In this document: positions 1 through 10,473 of the stretch, in pieces
How positions within the stretch are numbered: the first letter of the stretch is position 1
Layout: every line of letters begins with the position of its first letter
DNA from: Clostridiales bacterium
GTDB lineage: Bacteria; Bacillota; Clostridia; Christensenellales; Aristaeellaceae
DNA: 64,000 nt
NCBI GenBank assembly: GCA_024684375.1
Contig: JAIKWZ010000006.1
Span: 62,001-126,000 of the forward strand
Reading direction: 5' to 3'
Program-made: the position numbers and the translations under genes
Notes under the pieces: generated by a model
The model's input: only the letters and a program-made list of their open reading frames with translations
Database searches by the model: none
What the model was told of the DNA's origin: nothing

Positions 1-1203
1 ATTGTCCATTCCGACAGTATCCGGAAGAGCAACGGGCTGAGCTCCAAGACTGACGATAAGCGAAACGGATCTGTTCTGCCTTGTCCGGCCGGAGGCCGGA
101 GACTGGGAAATGACATGGCCCTCATCGATAGAATATGAGTATTGATATTCAGTTACAGGGCTCAGCTGAGCGTCTCTGATCCTTTCAACTGCTTCTGATT
201 CCTCGAGCCCGATGACCTCCGGAACATCGACTCCGTAAAGTATGTCGCTGACGTTTACAAACCCATATATTATCAGTGAAACGATCGTTATAACGCTTAG
301 CCCGATAAGCAAGGAATTCAATCCGTTTCTGAACAGGAAAGCGCCTATGGCAGAGTGGTTGACAAAGCCGCCTTTGGGATACCTTAAGGAGCGTTTAAGA
401 TCTTTGCTAAGGTTTGCCGCGGTCTGATAACGCATTTCGGGTTTTTTCTGAAGCGCCTTAAGCACAACTTCATCGAGCCCCTTGGAAATGTTTTTATTAA
501 TCAGACGCATGGAAGAAGGCAAGGTTTTGATATGTTGCAGCGCTATGGCGACAGGTGTATCCCCGTCAAACGGAACTGTGCCGGTAAGCATTTCGTATAA
601 AACGATGCCCATAGAATAAATATCGCTTCTGGCGTCGGCCTCGTTAAACTGAGCCTGTTCGGGCGAGACATAGTGAACAGAGCCAACGACGATATTGCTG
701 TTGGTGGTTACGGTTCCCTCTTTGCTGCCAGCCATCCTGGCGATGCCAAAATCAGCGACTTTTACGTTGTCGTTTTCGTCAATAAGAATATTATCCGGTT
801 TTATATCCCTGTGAACTATACCTTTTTTATGCGCATGACTGAGTGCGTCAAGTATTTTAACGGCATATCTGACACACCTGCTCTCTGAAAGAGGACCGTC
901 CTTGTGTATTATATCGCTGAGTGTGCGACCGTTTATATACTCCATTGTTATGTATTGAGTATCCTGATCGCTTCCCACAGTATAAAGCTTAACGATATTT
1001 GGATGATTCAAGCTCTGGGCGGCAGTAGCTTCATGCCTGAAACGTTTTATGAAATCGGCGTCTTTTCGGTATTCATCCTTTAGGATCTTAAGCGCCACTA
1101 TTCGTCCGGTTTTTTCATCTTTAGCCTTGTAGACTACGCTCATTCCGCCGGTGCCGATGGTCGAAATAATGCTGTAGCGGCCTGAGATCAGCTTATTTAC
1201 CAT
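1..1203 (-). CDS. prkC: Ser/Thr protein kinase PrkC/PknB (partial, C-terminus off the left edge)
   Basis: Reverse-strand reading from ATG at 1203 gives a Gly-rich loop (IGTGGMSVVY), VHRDIKPDN and DFGIA motifs, a TM segment, then PASTA-like sequence (VPEVIGLEESEAVERI). Absent from the ORF track because it is truncated. Overlaps the prpC stop. Confidence 0.93.
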   Translation of the reverse strand, partial: MVNKLISGRYSIISTIGTGGMSVVYKAKDEKTGRIVALKILKDEYRKDADFIKRFRHEATAAQSLNHPNIVKLYTVGSDQDTQYITMEYINGRTLSDIIHKDGPLSESRCVRYAVKILDALSHAHKKGIVHRDIKPDNILIDENDNVKVADFGIARMAGSKEGTVTTNSNIVVGSVHYVSPEQAQFNEADARSDIYSMGIVLYEMLTGTVPFDGDTPVAIALQHIKTLPSSMRLINKNISKGLDEVVLKALQKKPEMRYQTAANLSKDLKRSLRYPKGGFVNHSAIGAFLFRNGLNSLLIGLSVITIVSLIIYGFVNVSDILYGVDVPEVIGLEESEAVERIRDAQLSPVTEYQYSYSIDEGHVISQSPASGRTRQNRSVSLIVSLGAQPVALPDTVGMDN

Positions 1204-1921
1204 CGTGGCCTCCCATAAAAGCGACAATAGTTATGTTGTCCCTTCCTCCGGACGAAAGAGCTTTGTCCTTCAGCTTGATGATCTTTTCAGAGAAAGACAA
1301 ATGTGTATCAGACAGAAGAATCTCGATCTCAGCATCATCCACATAGTTTGTCAAGCCGTCAGAGCAAAGCAGCCAAATGTCATTTGGCTCAAAAGAAAAA
1401 AGCTCAATTTGTGCCTCGATTTTATCCTCCGCGCCGATACAGCGAGTTATTATGTTGCGCTTTGGGTGGATCCTGGCCTGTTCCTTTGTGATTGTGCCAG
1501 CATCGACAAGCTCCTCGACAAAAGAGTGGTCTTTTGATACGCGCGTCAACTTATTATTTCTTAAAAGATAAATTCTGCTGTCTCCTACGTGGCCGATGCA
1601 GACAGATGTATTTGAAAACCAGGCACAGGAAAGCGTAGTGCCCATATCATGCAATTCCGCACTGCTTTGGGACATTTCGCTGACACAACGATTGGCAAGG
1701 CGGAATGCCTCCTCCATCCTCTCTTTTCCGAAGGTTGAAATCGGGTCGTGAAGCACATTAACAACCGCGCGTACAGCCATTAAGCTTGCTGTTTCGCCTG
1801 CGTTCTGCCCGCCAACGCCATCTGCGACGCACAAAAGAGGCAAACCTTCTCCTGAAGAATAGAAGAAATCTTCGTTTAGCTTTCTTGTCAGGCCAATATC
1901 TGTTAGAGCGAACAGCTTCAT
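1193..1921 (-). CDS. prpC: PP2C-family Ser/Thr phosphatase (Stp/PrpC)
   Basis: PP2C motifs: VADGVGGQNAGE, GHVGDSRIYLL, LLCSDGLTNYV, GGRDNITIV; next to prkC. Confidence 0.95.
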   Translation of the reverse strand: MKLFALTDIGLTRKLNEDFFYSSGEGLPLLCVADGVGGQNAGETASLMAVRAVVNVLHDPISTFGKERMEEAFRLANRCVSEMSQSSAELHDMGTTLSCAWFSNTSVCIGHVGDSRIYLLRNNKLTRVSKDHSFVEELVDAGTITKEQARIHPKRNIITRCIGAEDKIEAQIELFSFEPNDIWLLCSDGLTNYVDDAEIEILLSDTHLSFSEKIIKLKDKALSSGGRDNITIVAFMGGHDGK

Positions 1922-2982
1922 TTGCCTGCAACCTCCCCAACGTGGCTACGCCTTAACTGACCGCATGCGCCCTGAATGTCGTCGCCCATCTCACGGCGCC
2001 TGGTCACCGAAATGTGTTCTTTTTTCAGTACGTCTATGAATCTGTTAGTTATGGTTTCAGATGGCGTATTGAGGCTGCGCTCCTTTACGCTGTTAAGCGG
2101 GATGACGTTTACATGACATTGCATACCGCGCAAAAGCGAAGCAAGCTCAACGGCATCTGATGGTGAACAGTTGACACCGTCGATAAGTGCGTATTCAAAA
2201 ACAACTCTGCGGCCCATTTTCCTGATATAGTTTCTGCATGCCTTAATAATGTCAGGAATGCTGTATGCATTTGCGACTGGCATGATCTGTTTTCTAACTG
2301 CGTCATTCGGAGCGTGCAGTGAAATGCATAGCGTTACCGGCAATCCCTCATCTGCAAGCGTATATATTTTCGGCACTATACCGCAGGTGGAAAGCGAAAT
2401 ATTCCTGACGGAAATATTGAGCCCTTCCCTTTGGTTGACAAGCCGTAAAAACCTGACGACCTCGTCATAATTGTCAAGAGGTTCTCCGCTGCCCATAAGT
2501 ACGATATTGTGCACTCTCTGCTCTGAGTTTTGCACGGACAGTCGATCGTTTGCCGCAATGACTTGGCCAAGCATTTCTCCGGCAGACAGGTTCCTCACGC
2601 ATCCTTCCAGCGTTGAGGCGCAGAAAAGGCATCCCATGCGGCAACCTACCTGAGTGCTTACGCAAAGTGTATTGCCGTATTTATACTTCATGAGAACGCC
2701 TTCTATCACGTTGCCGTCATATAAGGTGTAAAGGTACTTCTCGGTCCCGTCAAGAGCGCTCGTGAAGGCTTTATCAATCCTTACACCGCTAACGATATAA
2801 TCCGCCGCAAGCCTGCTTCGAAAGTCAGAGGGCAGGGAAAGCATGTTTTCAGGGTCGATTCCCTTATTTACGGCCTGCTGGACCTGAGAGGATCTGAAAG
2901 GCTTTTCACCGTATTCTTTTATCAAATCGGCTATTTCGGCATAAAACAGCTCTGCCAAAAGCTTTTTGCCATTAAGTATCAT
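1918..2982 (-). CDS. rlmN: 23S rRNA (adenine2503-C2)-methyltransferase RlmN
   Basis: Radical SAM CRMGCLFCAS, GSGEPLDNYD, RREMGDDIQGACGQLR. Confidence 0.96.
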   Translation of the reverse strand: MILNGKKLLAELFYAEIADLIKEYGEKPFRSSQVQQAVNKGIDPENMLSLPSDFRSRLAADYIVSGVRIDKAFTSALDGTEKYLYTLYDGNVIEGVLMKYKYGNTLCVSTQVGCRMGCLFCASTLEGCVRNLSAGEMLGQVIAANDRLSVQNSEQRVHNIVLMGSGEPLDNYDEVVRFLRLVNQREGLNISVRNISLSTCGIVPKIYTLADEGLPVTLCISLHAPNDAVRKQIMPVANAYSIPDIIKACRNYIRKMGRRVVFEYALIDGVNCSPSDAVELASLLRGMQCHVNVIPLNSVKERSLNTPSETITNRFIDVLKKEHISVTRRREMGDDIQGACGQLRRSHVGEVAGK

Positions 2983-4403
2983 TATGCGATCCTTTTTAGA
3001 CGAGCGATAAAAAATCCTTCAACTGCGTCCCGATTCTGCAAAAGCTGGACCATACCGTTTTCGGAGCGTGAATTCAGAGGGGCAGGCAGGTATGAGCAAT
3101 CGTCATCAAGTTTATAATTCGGGTGAGAATTCAGAAAATGCATTATTTGTTCTTCGTTTTCCTGAGGAAGCACAGTACAAGTCGAATATACAAGCGTTCC
3201 TCCGATCCTGACATACTCCGAGCAAACGTCCAACAGCTTTTCCTGAGTATGAATGATCTCAAGAAGTCTCGCACGGGTAAGACTATACCTGATATCCGGC
3301 TTATCAGCCATAACTCCAAGCCCAGAGCATGGGGCGTCTATGATAACCGCGTCTGCACTTTGGAGCATCTCGCTTCTGGGAACTGTTGCGTCCTTGACCG
3401 AACAGCGGATATTGTCGAGCCTCAGCCTTTTTGCTCCCGATTTTATAAGTTCAACTCTGTGTTCATGCAGATCCCAGGCATACACTCTGCCTGTGCCCTG
3501 CATTTGTTCGGCCAGCATAAAAGCTTTCCCTCCCGGGGCAGCACACGTGTCAAGAACATTCATGCCTCGTTTTGCCTTAACAGCCATAGCTGCGAGCACC
3601 GCACTCTCGCCCTGTATGGAATATAGGCCTTCGCTGTACTGACGTGTTTTTGAAAGGTTCCCAGATTTATAAACTCTGTAACAGTGCGGGATCACAGATT
3701 TTTCCCAATCATAACCCTGCGATGTCAAAAAAGCCTCGGTTTCTTCGTCACTTGATCTGAGGGTATTTGTTCGGATGGTTTCAAACCTTTTCTCCGGCTT
3801 ATATGCAAGAATAGCCTCCGTCTCCTCTTCACCGTAGGCTTCTATCAGCAGCTGCACGATATCGCGTGATGCCGAATACTCTATTTCAAGCCATGATACA
3901 AAATCTGTCTTATCTACTTCACGAAGTTTTCCGGCTTCTTTGTCTCTTAAAAGCTGCCTGAGCACTCCGTTAACGAAGCCTGAGGCTTCCTGTTTTTTAT
4001 AAAGCTTGGTCTGATTGACGGCCTCGTTTACTGCCGCGTGGTCAGGTATCCTGTCAAGATAAAGCAATTGAGCTACTGCGATATGCAGTATGCACTTAAT
4101 CAGGTCCTCAGGGGGTGTGTCGATGAAGGCCCCCAATAGATAATCCGTTTTTTTTCTGTGCTCTATGGCTTGATAAAAAATGTTCGTGGCAAGGCGCCTG
4201 TCTTCTTCGCTCAGGCGAGCCTGCCTCAACTCTTTATCCAGCGCCAAGTTTGAGTAGGCATTGTTGAAAAAAACATCATACAATGCCCGCAAAGCCAGCA
4301 ACCTGCTCTGACTCGGAGCCGCTGCAGGATCCTTTTTGACAACTCTTTGGCTTTTGTCACCGGGTGTTGGTTTATTAACACTTTTAAAGCCTGAATAGCT
4401 CAT
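2982..4403 (-). CDS. rsmB: 16S rRNA (cytosine967-C5)-methyltransferase RsmB
   Basis: NusB-like N-terminus; CAAPGGKAFMLAEQM, DAPCSGLGV, YSTCTVLPQENEEQI. Confidence 0.95.
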   Translation of the reverse strand: MSYSGFKSVNKPTPGDKSQRVVKKDPAAAPSQSRLLALRALYDVFFNNAYSNLALDKELRQARLSEEDRRLATNIFYQAIEHRKKTDYLLGAFIDTPPEDLIKCILHIAVAQLLYLDRIPDHAAVNEAVNQTKLYKKQEASGFVNGVLRQLLRDKEAGKLREVDKTDFVSWLEIEYSASRDIVQLLIEAYGEEETEAILAYKPEKRFETIRTNTLRSSDEETEAFLTSQGYDWEKSVIPHCYRVYKSGNLSKTRQYSEGLYSIQGESAVLAAMAVKAKRGMNVLDTCAAPGGKAFMLAEQMQGTGRVYAWDLHEHRVELIKSGAKRLRLDNIRCSVKDATVPRSEMLQSADAVIIDAPCSGLGVMADKPDIRYSLTRARLLEIIHTQEKLLDVCSEYVRIGGTLVYSTCTVLPQENEEQIMHFLNSHPNYKLDDDCSYLPAPLNSRSENGMVQLLQNRDAVEGFFIARLKRIA

Positions 4404-5339
4404 TTATTCCCCCAAAATAGTACCTGTCTCTATTTTTTTGCCAGACAAGAATGCCTTTGCCGTCATCTGTTTTCCGCCCGGAGCCTGCAGTAAAGTGATC
4501 TCAACAGCTCCGCCTTTGCATGATACCACAAGGCCTGCTTTCGGAGATGCAATAAGAACAGTGCCCGATGCGGTAATGTCACCATGTTCACGCACGCTGG
4601 CGCCCCAAATCTTTAACGTTTCGCCTTTTAGGAAAGTGTAAGCTCCCGGCCAGGGATTAGTTCCTCTTACAAGATCGCATATCTCCTCCGGCGACCTGTT
4701 CCAGTCGATAAGGCCCATGGCCTTGTCCATCATGGGTTCGTATGAAGCAAGTGCCTCATCCTGCTTTATCCGTTTCAGCGTACCGTTTTCAAGCTCAGAG
4801 ACAGTACGAATAAGAAGAGTGGCTCCCAACTCGGCAAGCCTGACTGTCAGTTCGCCGGCAGTCTCATCAGGAAGGATCGCTGTCTCGCTCTTCAGGAGAA
4901 TATCACCCGTATCGAGACCTGCATCTGTAAACATGGTAGTGACGCCTGTGACCTTATCGCCCATAATGATAGCCTGGTTTACAGGGGCCGCACCACGATG
5001 TCTGGGCAGCAACGATGCATGCACATTTATCGTTCCAAATTTGGGCACTTCGAGTATCTTTTTTGATAAGATCTGCCCGAACGCTGCCGTAACGCAAAGT
5101 TCAGGTGAAATGCTCCTGAGCGCGTCAAGTCCTTCCTGCTTTCGGATTTTTTCAAACTGAAAAACTTTAAGCCCTTTTGTCAAGGCATATTTCTTTACAG
5201 GGGATTCTTCAACTTTATTTCCGCGCCCTTTAGGTCTGTCTGGCTGAGTAAACACCCCGACGATATCGTGTCCAGAGTCAATCAATGCTCTTAGAGAAGG
5301 CACCGCAAAGTCAGGCGTACCCATAAACGCGATTTTCAT
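4404..5339 (-). CDS. fmt: Methionyl-tRNA formyltransferase
   Basis: [41 protein letters not shown]. Confidence 0.97.
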   Translation of the reverse strand: MKIAFMGTPDFAVPSLRALIDSGHDIVGVFTQPDRPKGRGNKVEESPVKKYALTKGLKVFQFEKIRKQEGLDALRSISPELCVTAAFGQILSKKILEVPKFGTINVHASLLPRHRGAAPVNQAIIMGDKVTGVTTMFTDAGLDTGDILLKSETAILPDETAGELTVRLAELGATLLIRTVSELENGTLKRIKQDEALASYEPMMDKAMGLIDWNRSPEEICDLVRGTNPWPGAYTFLKGETLKIWGASVREHGDITASGTVLIASPKAGLVVSCKGGAVEITLLQAPGGKQMTAKAFLSGKKIETGTILGE

Positions 5340-5806
5340 TTTACATTTTCCTCTTTGTTGGTTACGTCCTCGATCATTTTGTCCGTATACAGAATGCCGT
5401 CAAGGTGATCAAGTTCGTGGCATATCGCAACCGCGAGCAGTCCTTCTCCTGTAAGCTGTATGGCTTTGCCCTTGCGGTTGATAGCCTTTACAGTGACCTT
5501 GGCAGGTCTTTCGACCATGCCCCGCCTGCCAGGAATACTCAGACACCCCTCTTCGCCGATTTTTGCTCCTTCAGAAGACACTATCTCTGGGTTAATTAGC
5601 TCATAAAGTCCTTCACCTACATCAATTACAACGATACGCCTGAGCACTCCTACCTGAGGAGCTGCAAGCCCCACGCCCTCGTTTTTGTACATGGTCTCAG
5701 CCATATCATCCAAAAGGATTTTCGTGCGCTTATCGACCTCGGCTACCGGCCTGCTGATCTTTCTGAGTGTTTCGTCTCCGTCTGTCAGTATTCTGCGCGT
5801 TGCCAT
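5336..5806 (-). CDS. def: Peptide deformylase
   Basis: [30 protein letters not shown]. Confidence 0.97.
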   Translation of the reverse strand: MATRRILTDGDETLRKISRPVAEVDKRTKILLDDMAETMYKNEGVGLAAPQVGVLRRIVVIDVGEGLYELINPEIVSSEGAKIGEEGCLSIPGRRGMVERPAKVTVKAINRKGKAIQLTGEGLLAVAICHELDHLDGILYTDKMIEDVTNKEENVK

Positions 5807-5818
5807 CTTGCGCCTCCG

Positions 5819-8050
5819 CTAAAACAAATTGTTTGGGTTTATTTCCATTTCGATCTTTACGCTGTCATCTGATTTTTGTTCGATACGATGCATAACGCCT
5901 TCAATAAGGTCCACATTGCTGCCAGAAAAGAGCTTGGCAATGAGCTGGAATCTGAATTCTTCACGGATGCGCTTTATAGGGGCTTCGGAAACAGTGACGG
6001 ACAGCACCGTTCCGGCCAGTCCCAGTTCTTCCACCTGAGATTTGAACTCATTAAGTGCGTTATTGGCGGTGTTTTGACAGCCACATTTATCTTTTGACAG
6101 GAACACAAGCCGCGCAATAACCGTGAACGGAGGATACATGGAGCGTTTCCTGAACAAAACTTCAGAATGATAGAAAGCGCGGTAATCCTGCCTTAATGCG
6201 CACTGTATGGCGTAATGGTCAGGCGTGTAGGTCTGGATTATGACTTTCCCTGGAAGCTTGTCTCTGCCTGCACGTCCCGCGACCTGAGTGAGCAGTTGAA
6301 AAGTTCTCTCGGCGCTGCGAAAGTCGGGGAGGTTTAGAGTCGTATCGGCGGCGACGGCGCCCACCAGAGTCACGTTAGGAAAATCAAGCCCCTTGGCTAT
6401 CATCTGAGTGCCTACCAATACATCCGCCTCGTGTTTGGCAAAGGAATCCAACAGCTTCGCGTGGGCGTCCTTTGTGGAAGTGGTATCGGCATCCATGCGG
6501 ATGACCCTTGCCTCAGGAATAAAGTTTTTGACTTCCTGCTCGATTTTTTGTGTGCCCGCGCCAAAGAACTTGATAAAGCGACTGGCGCATTCAGGGCATG
6601 TGCCCGGAAGCGGTATCTCATTAAGACAGTAATGGCATTTGAGCGTTCTGTCGTTCAAATGGTACGTCATAGCCACGTCGCAATTTGGGCATTTAACCAC
6701 GTATCCGCATTTTCTGCAGCTAACGAAGCTTGAATGTCCTCTGCGGTTGATAAACAGGATAGCCTGCTGTCCGTTCTTCATGCACTGCTTTAGCTCTTTA
6801 AGCAGACATGAAGAAAAGATGCTTCTATTCCCTTCAAGGAGTTCCGAGCGCATATCAATAAGCTGAGTCTGTGGCATGGGCCTGTTGTGGACCCTTTTGT
6901 CAAGCTCCAGCAACTGAATGCGGTTCTCCGGTCTGACCTTTGGAGACGTCCTCATAAAACTTTGAATGCTGGGAGTAGCGCTTCCAAGTACAAGTACGCC
7001 GCTGTTTTTTTGAACTCTCCAGGCAGCAATATCCCTGGCGTCGTACCTGGGACTCCGCTCGGATATATATGCCGCTTCATGCTCCTCGTCAACGATTATC
7101 GCTCCAAGCTGCTGTACAGGAGCGAATACGGCGCTGCGCGCGCCGATCACGACTTTAGCCTCGCCTCTTCTTATGCGGTTCCACTCATCAAAACGCTCTC
7201 CGGCGGAAAGCCCTGAGTGAATAACTGCGGAAAGATCTCCAAACCTTGCATGAAACCAGCCTACGGTTTGCGGAGTCAAAGATATCTCCGGCACAAGGAT
7301 TATAGCGCTTTTCTGCTGTTTGATAACTTCTCTTATAAGGCGTATATAGACCTCCGTCTTGCCGCTGCCAGTAACTCCGTACAAAAGGAAAGTTTGCCCT
7401 TCCCCCATCTCTTTTATCAGCCGATCAGCGACAAACTGCTGGTCATCGGTCAAAACAGGGTCAGTGTTTCCTCTGCCGCCGTCATTATGCAAAGGTTCCC
7501 GTCGGACAGCGTGGGCAGAAAAGCCTATTACACCTTTTTCCTTAAGCGCTGACAAGACAGCCGGAGCAATATCAAACTGGGAAAAAAGCTCAGCAGATGT
7601 TCTCCCTCCTTCTTTCAGCGCCTCGACGACTTTGCGCTGAGCAGGCGCTCTATGTGTTCTCTCAAGTGCCAATGAATAATCCACATTCAGCGTCACATAT
7701 CGAACAGTCTTTTCTCTGATCCTTCCGCCTCTCAGCTGGGCCGGAATCATTGATCTTAAAGCGTCCGCATTTGTACAGGAATACCTCGAACGCATATAAC
7801 CCGCGAGCTCCAGCAGTTCAGGGAGAATAACGCTTTGTTCAAACAGTTTTTTTCTAATGGGCTTAAGTTTCCCCTGGGGAACATCAGTAGTCTCAGATAC
7901 AGATGTAACAAAGCCCTCAAGTCTTTTGTTTCCGAATGGGACGAGCACCATATCTCCGGGTGAAACATTAAACTCATCCGGGACTACGTAAGTAAACTCC
8001 CTGTCAACGGCCTGGGCAGTAAGATCTACGATTACGCTGGCGTAAGTCAT
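5819..8050 (-). CDS. priA: Primosomal protein N' (PriA helicase)
   Basis: GVTGSGKTEVYIRLI, DEEHEAAYISERSPRYDARD, Zn-binding Cys clusters, GTQMIAKGLDFPNVTLVG. Confidence 0.96.
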   Translation of the reverse strand: MTYASVIVDLTAQAVDREFTYVVPDEFNVSPGDMVLVPFGNKRLEGFVTSVSETTDVPQGKLKPIRKKLFEQSVILPELLELAGYMRSRYSCTNADALRSMIPAQLRGGRIREKTVRYVTLNVDYSLALERTHRAPAQRKVVEALKEGGRTSAELFSQFDIAPAVLSALKEKGVIGFSAHAVRREPLHNDGGRGNTDPVLTDDQQFVADRLIKEMGEGQTFLLYGVTGSGKTEVYIRLIREVIKQQKSAIILVPEISLTPQTVGWFHARFGDLSAVIHSGLSAGERFDEWNRIRRGEAKVVIGARSAVFAPVQQLGAIIVDEEHEAAYISERSPRYDARDIAAWRVQKNSGVLVLGSATPSIQSFMRTSPKVRPENRIQLLELDKRVHNRPMPQTQLIDMRSELLEGNRSIFSSCLLKELKQCMKNGQQAILFINRRGHSSFVSCRKCGYVVKCPNCDVAMTYHLNDRTLKCHYCLNEIPLPGTCPECASRFIKFFGAGTQKIEQEVKNFIPEARVIRMDADTTSTKDAHAKLLDSFAKHEADVLVGTQMIAKGLDFPNVTLVGAVAADTTLNLPDFRSAERTFQLLTQVAGRAGRDKLPGKVIIQTYTPDHYAIQCALRQDYRAFYHSEVLFRKRSMYPPFTVIARLVFLSKDKCGCQNTANNALNEFKSQVEELGLAGTVLSVTVSEAPIKRIREEFRFQLIAKLFSGSNVDLIEGVMHRIEQKSDDSVKIEMEINPNNLF

Positions 8051-9243
8051 TTGGCGTTGTTCTTCAGTGCGATCACGGCGTCCAGAATAGCGTCTGCAAC
8101 ATCTCTTTTGGACATAAGCGGGTATTCATGCTTTATACCGTCGCCTATCAGCGTGACAATATTGGTATCGACCGCAAAGCCGGCTCCGGGTTTGGTAACG
8201 TCATTAAGCACAATCAAATCGGCATTTTTCGAAATGCGTTTTTTGTCGGCTTGCTCTGGTGTGGCATCGGTTTCCGCCGCAAACGCTACAAAAACCTGGC
8301 CAGTGCGCTTCCTTTCACCGATAAACTTGGCAACATCCGGGGTAGATTCCAGTTCCAGAGTCATTCCAGTGCCGTTTTTTTTGATCTTGGATTTTGAAAA
8401 AGATTTCGGGGTATAATCTGCCGGTGCGGCAGCCTGGATCACAACGTCGCATTCTTCAAACAGGCTGGTAACCGTTTCAAAGAGGTCCTGGGTGGATACA
8501 ATGTTGTGCAGTCTTACTCCGTGCGGAGCCGGTATGCTGACCGGGCCAGATACAAGCTCTACCTGAGCGCCTCGTGCAAGGGCGGCCTCGCTTATAGCAT
8601 ATCCCATTTTCCCGCTGGAACGGTTGCTGAGAAAACGAACGGGATCAAGCATTTCTCTGGTTGGCCCTGCAGTAACCAGGATTTTCAGCCCTGCCAGATC
8701 ATGTCTGGATTTCAAAATAGAAACTGTTGCGTCATATATCGCTGAAGGCTCGCTCATCCTCCCTGCGTCAATGTCACCGCAAGCCAACTGACCCGATTCA
8801 GGCCCCACAAAATGGATCTGGCGGCGTTTGAGTGTATCTACATTCGCCTGTGTGGCAGGGTTTAACCACATGTTAGTATTCATTGCCGGCGCAAGCAGTA
8901 CAGGGCAGTTCATGGCAAGCAGCGCAGTAGAAACGATTTCATCTGCGATCCCGGAACTGAGTTTGGCTATTATGTTTGCAGTAGCCGGCGCGACTACACA
9001 AATGTCGGCAAATCGGGCCAGAGAGATATGATTAATCTCCCAGGCATGTTCAAACATATCTGTATAAACCCGGTTCCCCGTTAGTGTCTCGAAGGTCTGG
9101 GGCGTAATGAACTGACAGGCGTTTTTTGTCATAGCCACACGCACATCAGCACCGTTCTTTACATAAAGACGCGTTAACTCGCACGCCTTATATGCCGCGA
9201 TCCCACCGCTTACGCAAAGAACTATTTTCTTTCCTTTAAGCAT
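8047..9243 (-). CDS. coaBC: Bifunctional phosphopantothenoylcysteine decarboxylase / phosphopantothenate-cysteine ligase
   Basis: VLCVSGGIAAYKACEL, PAMNTNMW, TAGPTREMLDPVRFLSNRSSGKMGYA. The ORF track start is 9264; GGAGG spacing favours ATG at 9243 (or 9246). Confidence 0.94.
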   Translation of the reverse strand: MLKGKKIVLCVSGGIAAYKACELTRLYVKNGADVRVAMTKNACQFITPQTFETLTGNRVYTDMFEHAWEINHISLARFADICVVAPATANIIAKLSSGIADEIVSTALLAMNCPVLLAPAMNTNMWLNPATQANVDTLKRRQIHFVGPESGQLACGDIDAGRMSEPSAIYDATVSILKSRHDLAGLKILVTAGPTREMLDPVRFLSNRSSGKMGYAISEAALARGAQVELVSGPVSIPAPHGVRLHNIVSTQDLFETVTSLFEECDVVIQAAAPADYTPKSFSKSKIKKNGTGMTLELESTPDVAKFIGERKRTGQVFVAFAAETDATPEQADKKRISKNADLIVLNDVTKPGAGFAVDTNIVTLIGDGIKHEYPLMSKRDVADAILDAVIALKNNAK

Positions 9244-9269
9244 CATAGCCTCCGAAAGATACATTTAAG

Positions 9270-9293
9270 AGCCGGAGCGAACACGCTTCGGCT
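9270..9293. repeat. Inverted repeat AGCCGGAGCG-AACA-CGCTTCGGCT between rpoZ and coaBC
   Basis: Near-perfect 10-bp arms read directly. Confidence 0.7.
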
Positions 9294-9311
9294 ACGATAG
9301 CAACACCTGTA

Positions 9312-9536
9312 TCAGTCGATTTGACCGTTGGGTTTAGTATAGGTTATAAGCCCGCGGTTGATCTCTTCGATCGCGATCGCCAGCGGTTTAGGCTGCTGCC
9401 CTTCCTTCTCCTTAACTTCGTACAGAGGCTGCTCGCCCTGTATTATCTGCCTTGCGCGTTTGGCCGCTTCCACGGCGAGGGTATAACGGTTTTCAGTCTT
9501 TTTAAGCAGATCATTGATAGGCGGATAGGTCATCAT
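9312..9536 (-). CDS. rpoZ: RNA polymerase omega subunit
   Basis: YPPINDLLKKTENRYTLAVEAAKRARQI; gene order yicC-rpoZ-coaBC. Confidence 0.92.
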   Translation of the reverse strand: MMTYPPINDLLKKTENRYTLAVEAAKRARQIIQGEQPLYEVKEKEGQQPKPLAIAIEEINRGLITYTKPNGQID

Positions 9537-9551
9537 AAGCGTAAACTCTCC

Positions 9552-10424
9552 TTATTCGACATTCTGAAGCTGTTCTCTGAGCTTCTCAACGGTGTTTTTT
9601 GCTTTCAAAGCGATACGAGTCAGTTCTATATCCTGTGACTTTGAGGCAATGGTGTTTACTTCGCGGTTCATTTCCTGCACAAGGAAGTCAAGACTGCGCC
9701 CGGATGGATCTTGCTGGTCGCAAAGCTTACGGGCATGTTCCACATGAGCTTTCAGCCGGACGATCTCCTCATCGATAGCTGTCTTGTCTGCGAGTAAAGC
9801 AATTTCCTGGGCGATCCTTTCTTCGCTGATCCCTTCTGCGATAAGCTGATCAAACCTTTTGCGAAGCCGCTGTGAACACTTGCTCATCGCTTTAGGATAG
9901 CGCAGCTCAGCTTCCCGTGCAAGCTGTTCGATATCGTCAATGTGCCTGAGCAATGCAAGACGCATTTTTCGGCCTTCTGTCTCCCGCATCTGGCACAGGC
10001 TATCGAGCGCCTGTGATAGCGCAGACAGTACAAGTGCGGAAACAGCATCTTCATCCTGCGGGTTTTCCAGGACCGAGATCACGTCGGGCAATGAGTAAAT
10101 GCTGTTAAGTCCGGTCTGCTCGTCGACGCCAAGAGAAGAGTTCAGTTTTTTCAGAGCATCAGCATATTTTTGTGCAAGTGCCTCGTTGATAAGCACCTCG
10201 CGGCTGTCACCGCGTTCGTTTCTAAACGAGATATTCGCGTCAACGCGGCCCCTGGAGAGCCGTTGTTCTATAGTCGACTTCACTATGGGTTCGACGAAAC
10301 CGAGCTGGCGAGGCAAGTTCACATTTATGTCGAGGAAGCGATGGTTCACACTTTTTAGCTCAACAGCCGCATTCATTCCGTTGCTGGAAATATACGCTTT
10401 GCCGTAGCCGGTCATCGAACGCAT
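9552..10424 (-). CDS. yicC: YicC family endoribonuclease-like protein
   Basis: MRSMTGYGKA N-terminus; C-terminal GRSLDFLVQEMNREVNTIASKSQD. Confidence 0.95.
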   Translation of the reverse strand: MRSMTGYGKAYISSNGMNAAVELKSVNHRFLDINVNLPRQLGFVEPIVKSTIEQRLSRGRVDANISFRNERGDSREVLINEALAQKYADALKKLNSSLGVDEQTGLNSIYSLPDVISVLENPQDEDAVSALVLSALSQALDSLCQMRETEGRKMRLALLRHIDDIEQLAREAELRYPKAMSKCSQRLRKRFDQLIAEGISEERIAQEIALLADKTAIDEEIVRLKAHVEHARKLCDQQDPSGRSLDFLVQEMNREVNTIASKSQDIELTRIALKAKNTVEKLREQLQNVE

Positions 10425-10446
10425 GCTCCACCTCCCACATTGATTT

Positions 10447-10455
10447 ATTATACCA
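10447..10455 (-). promoter_or_regulatory. Extended -10 promoter (TGG-TATAAT) for yicC transcription unit
   Basis: Minus strand TGGTATAAT upstream of yicC in a short AT-rich spacer after ligA. Confidence 0.55.
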
Positions 10456-10473
10456 CATATCTCTTCTCTTGTG

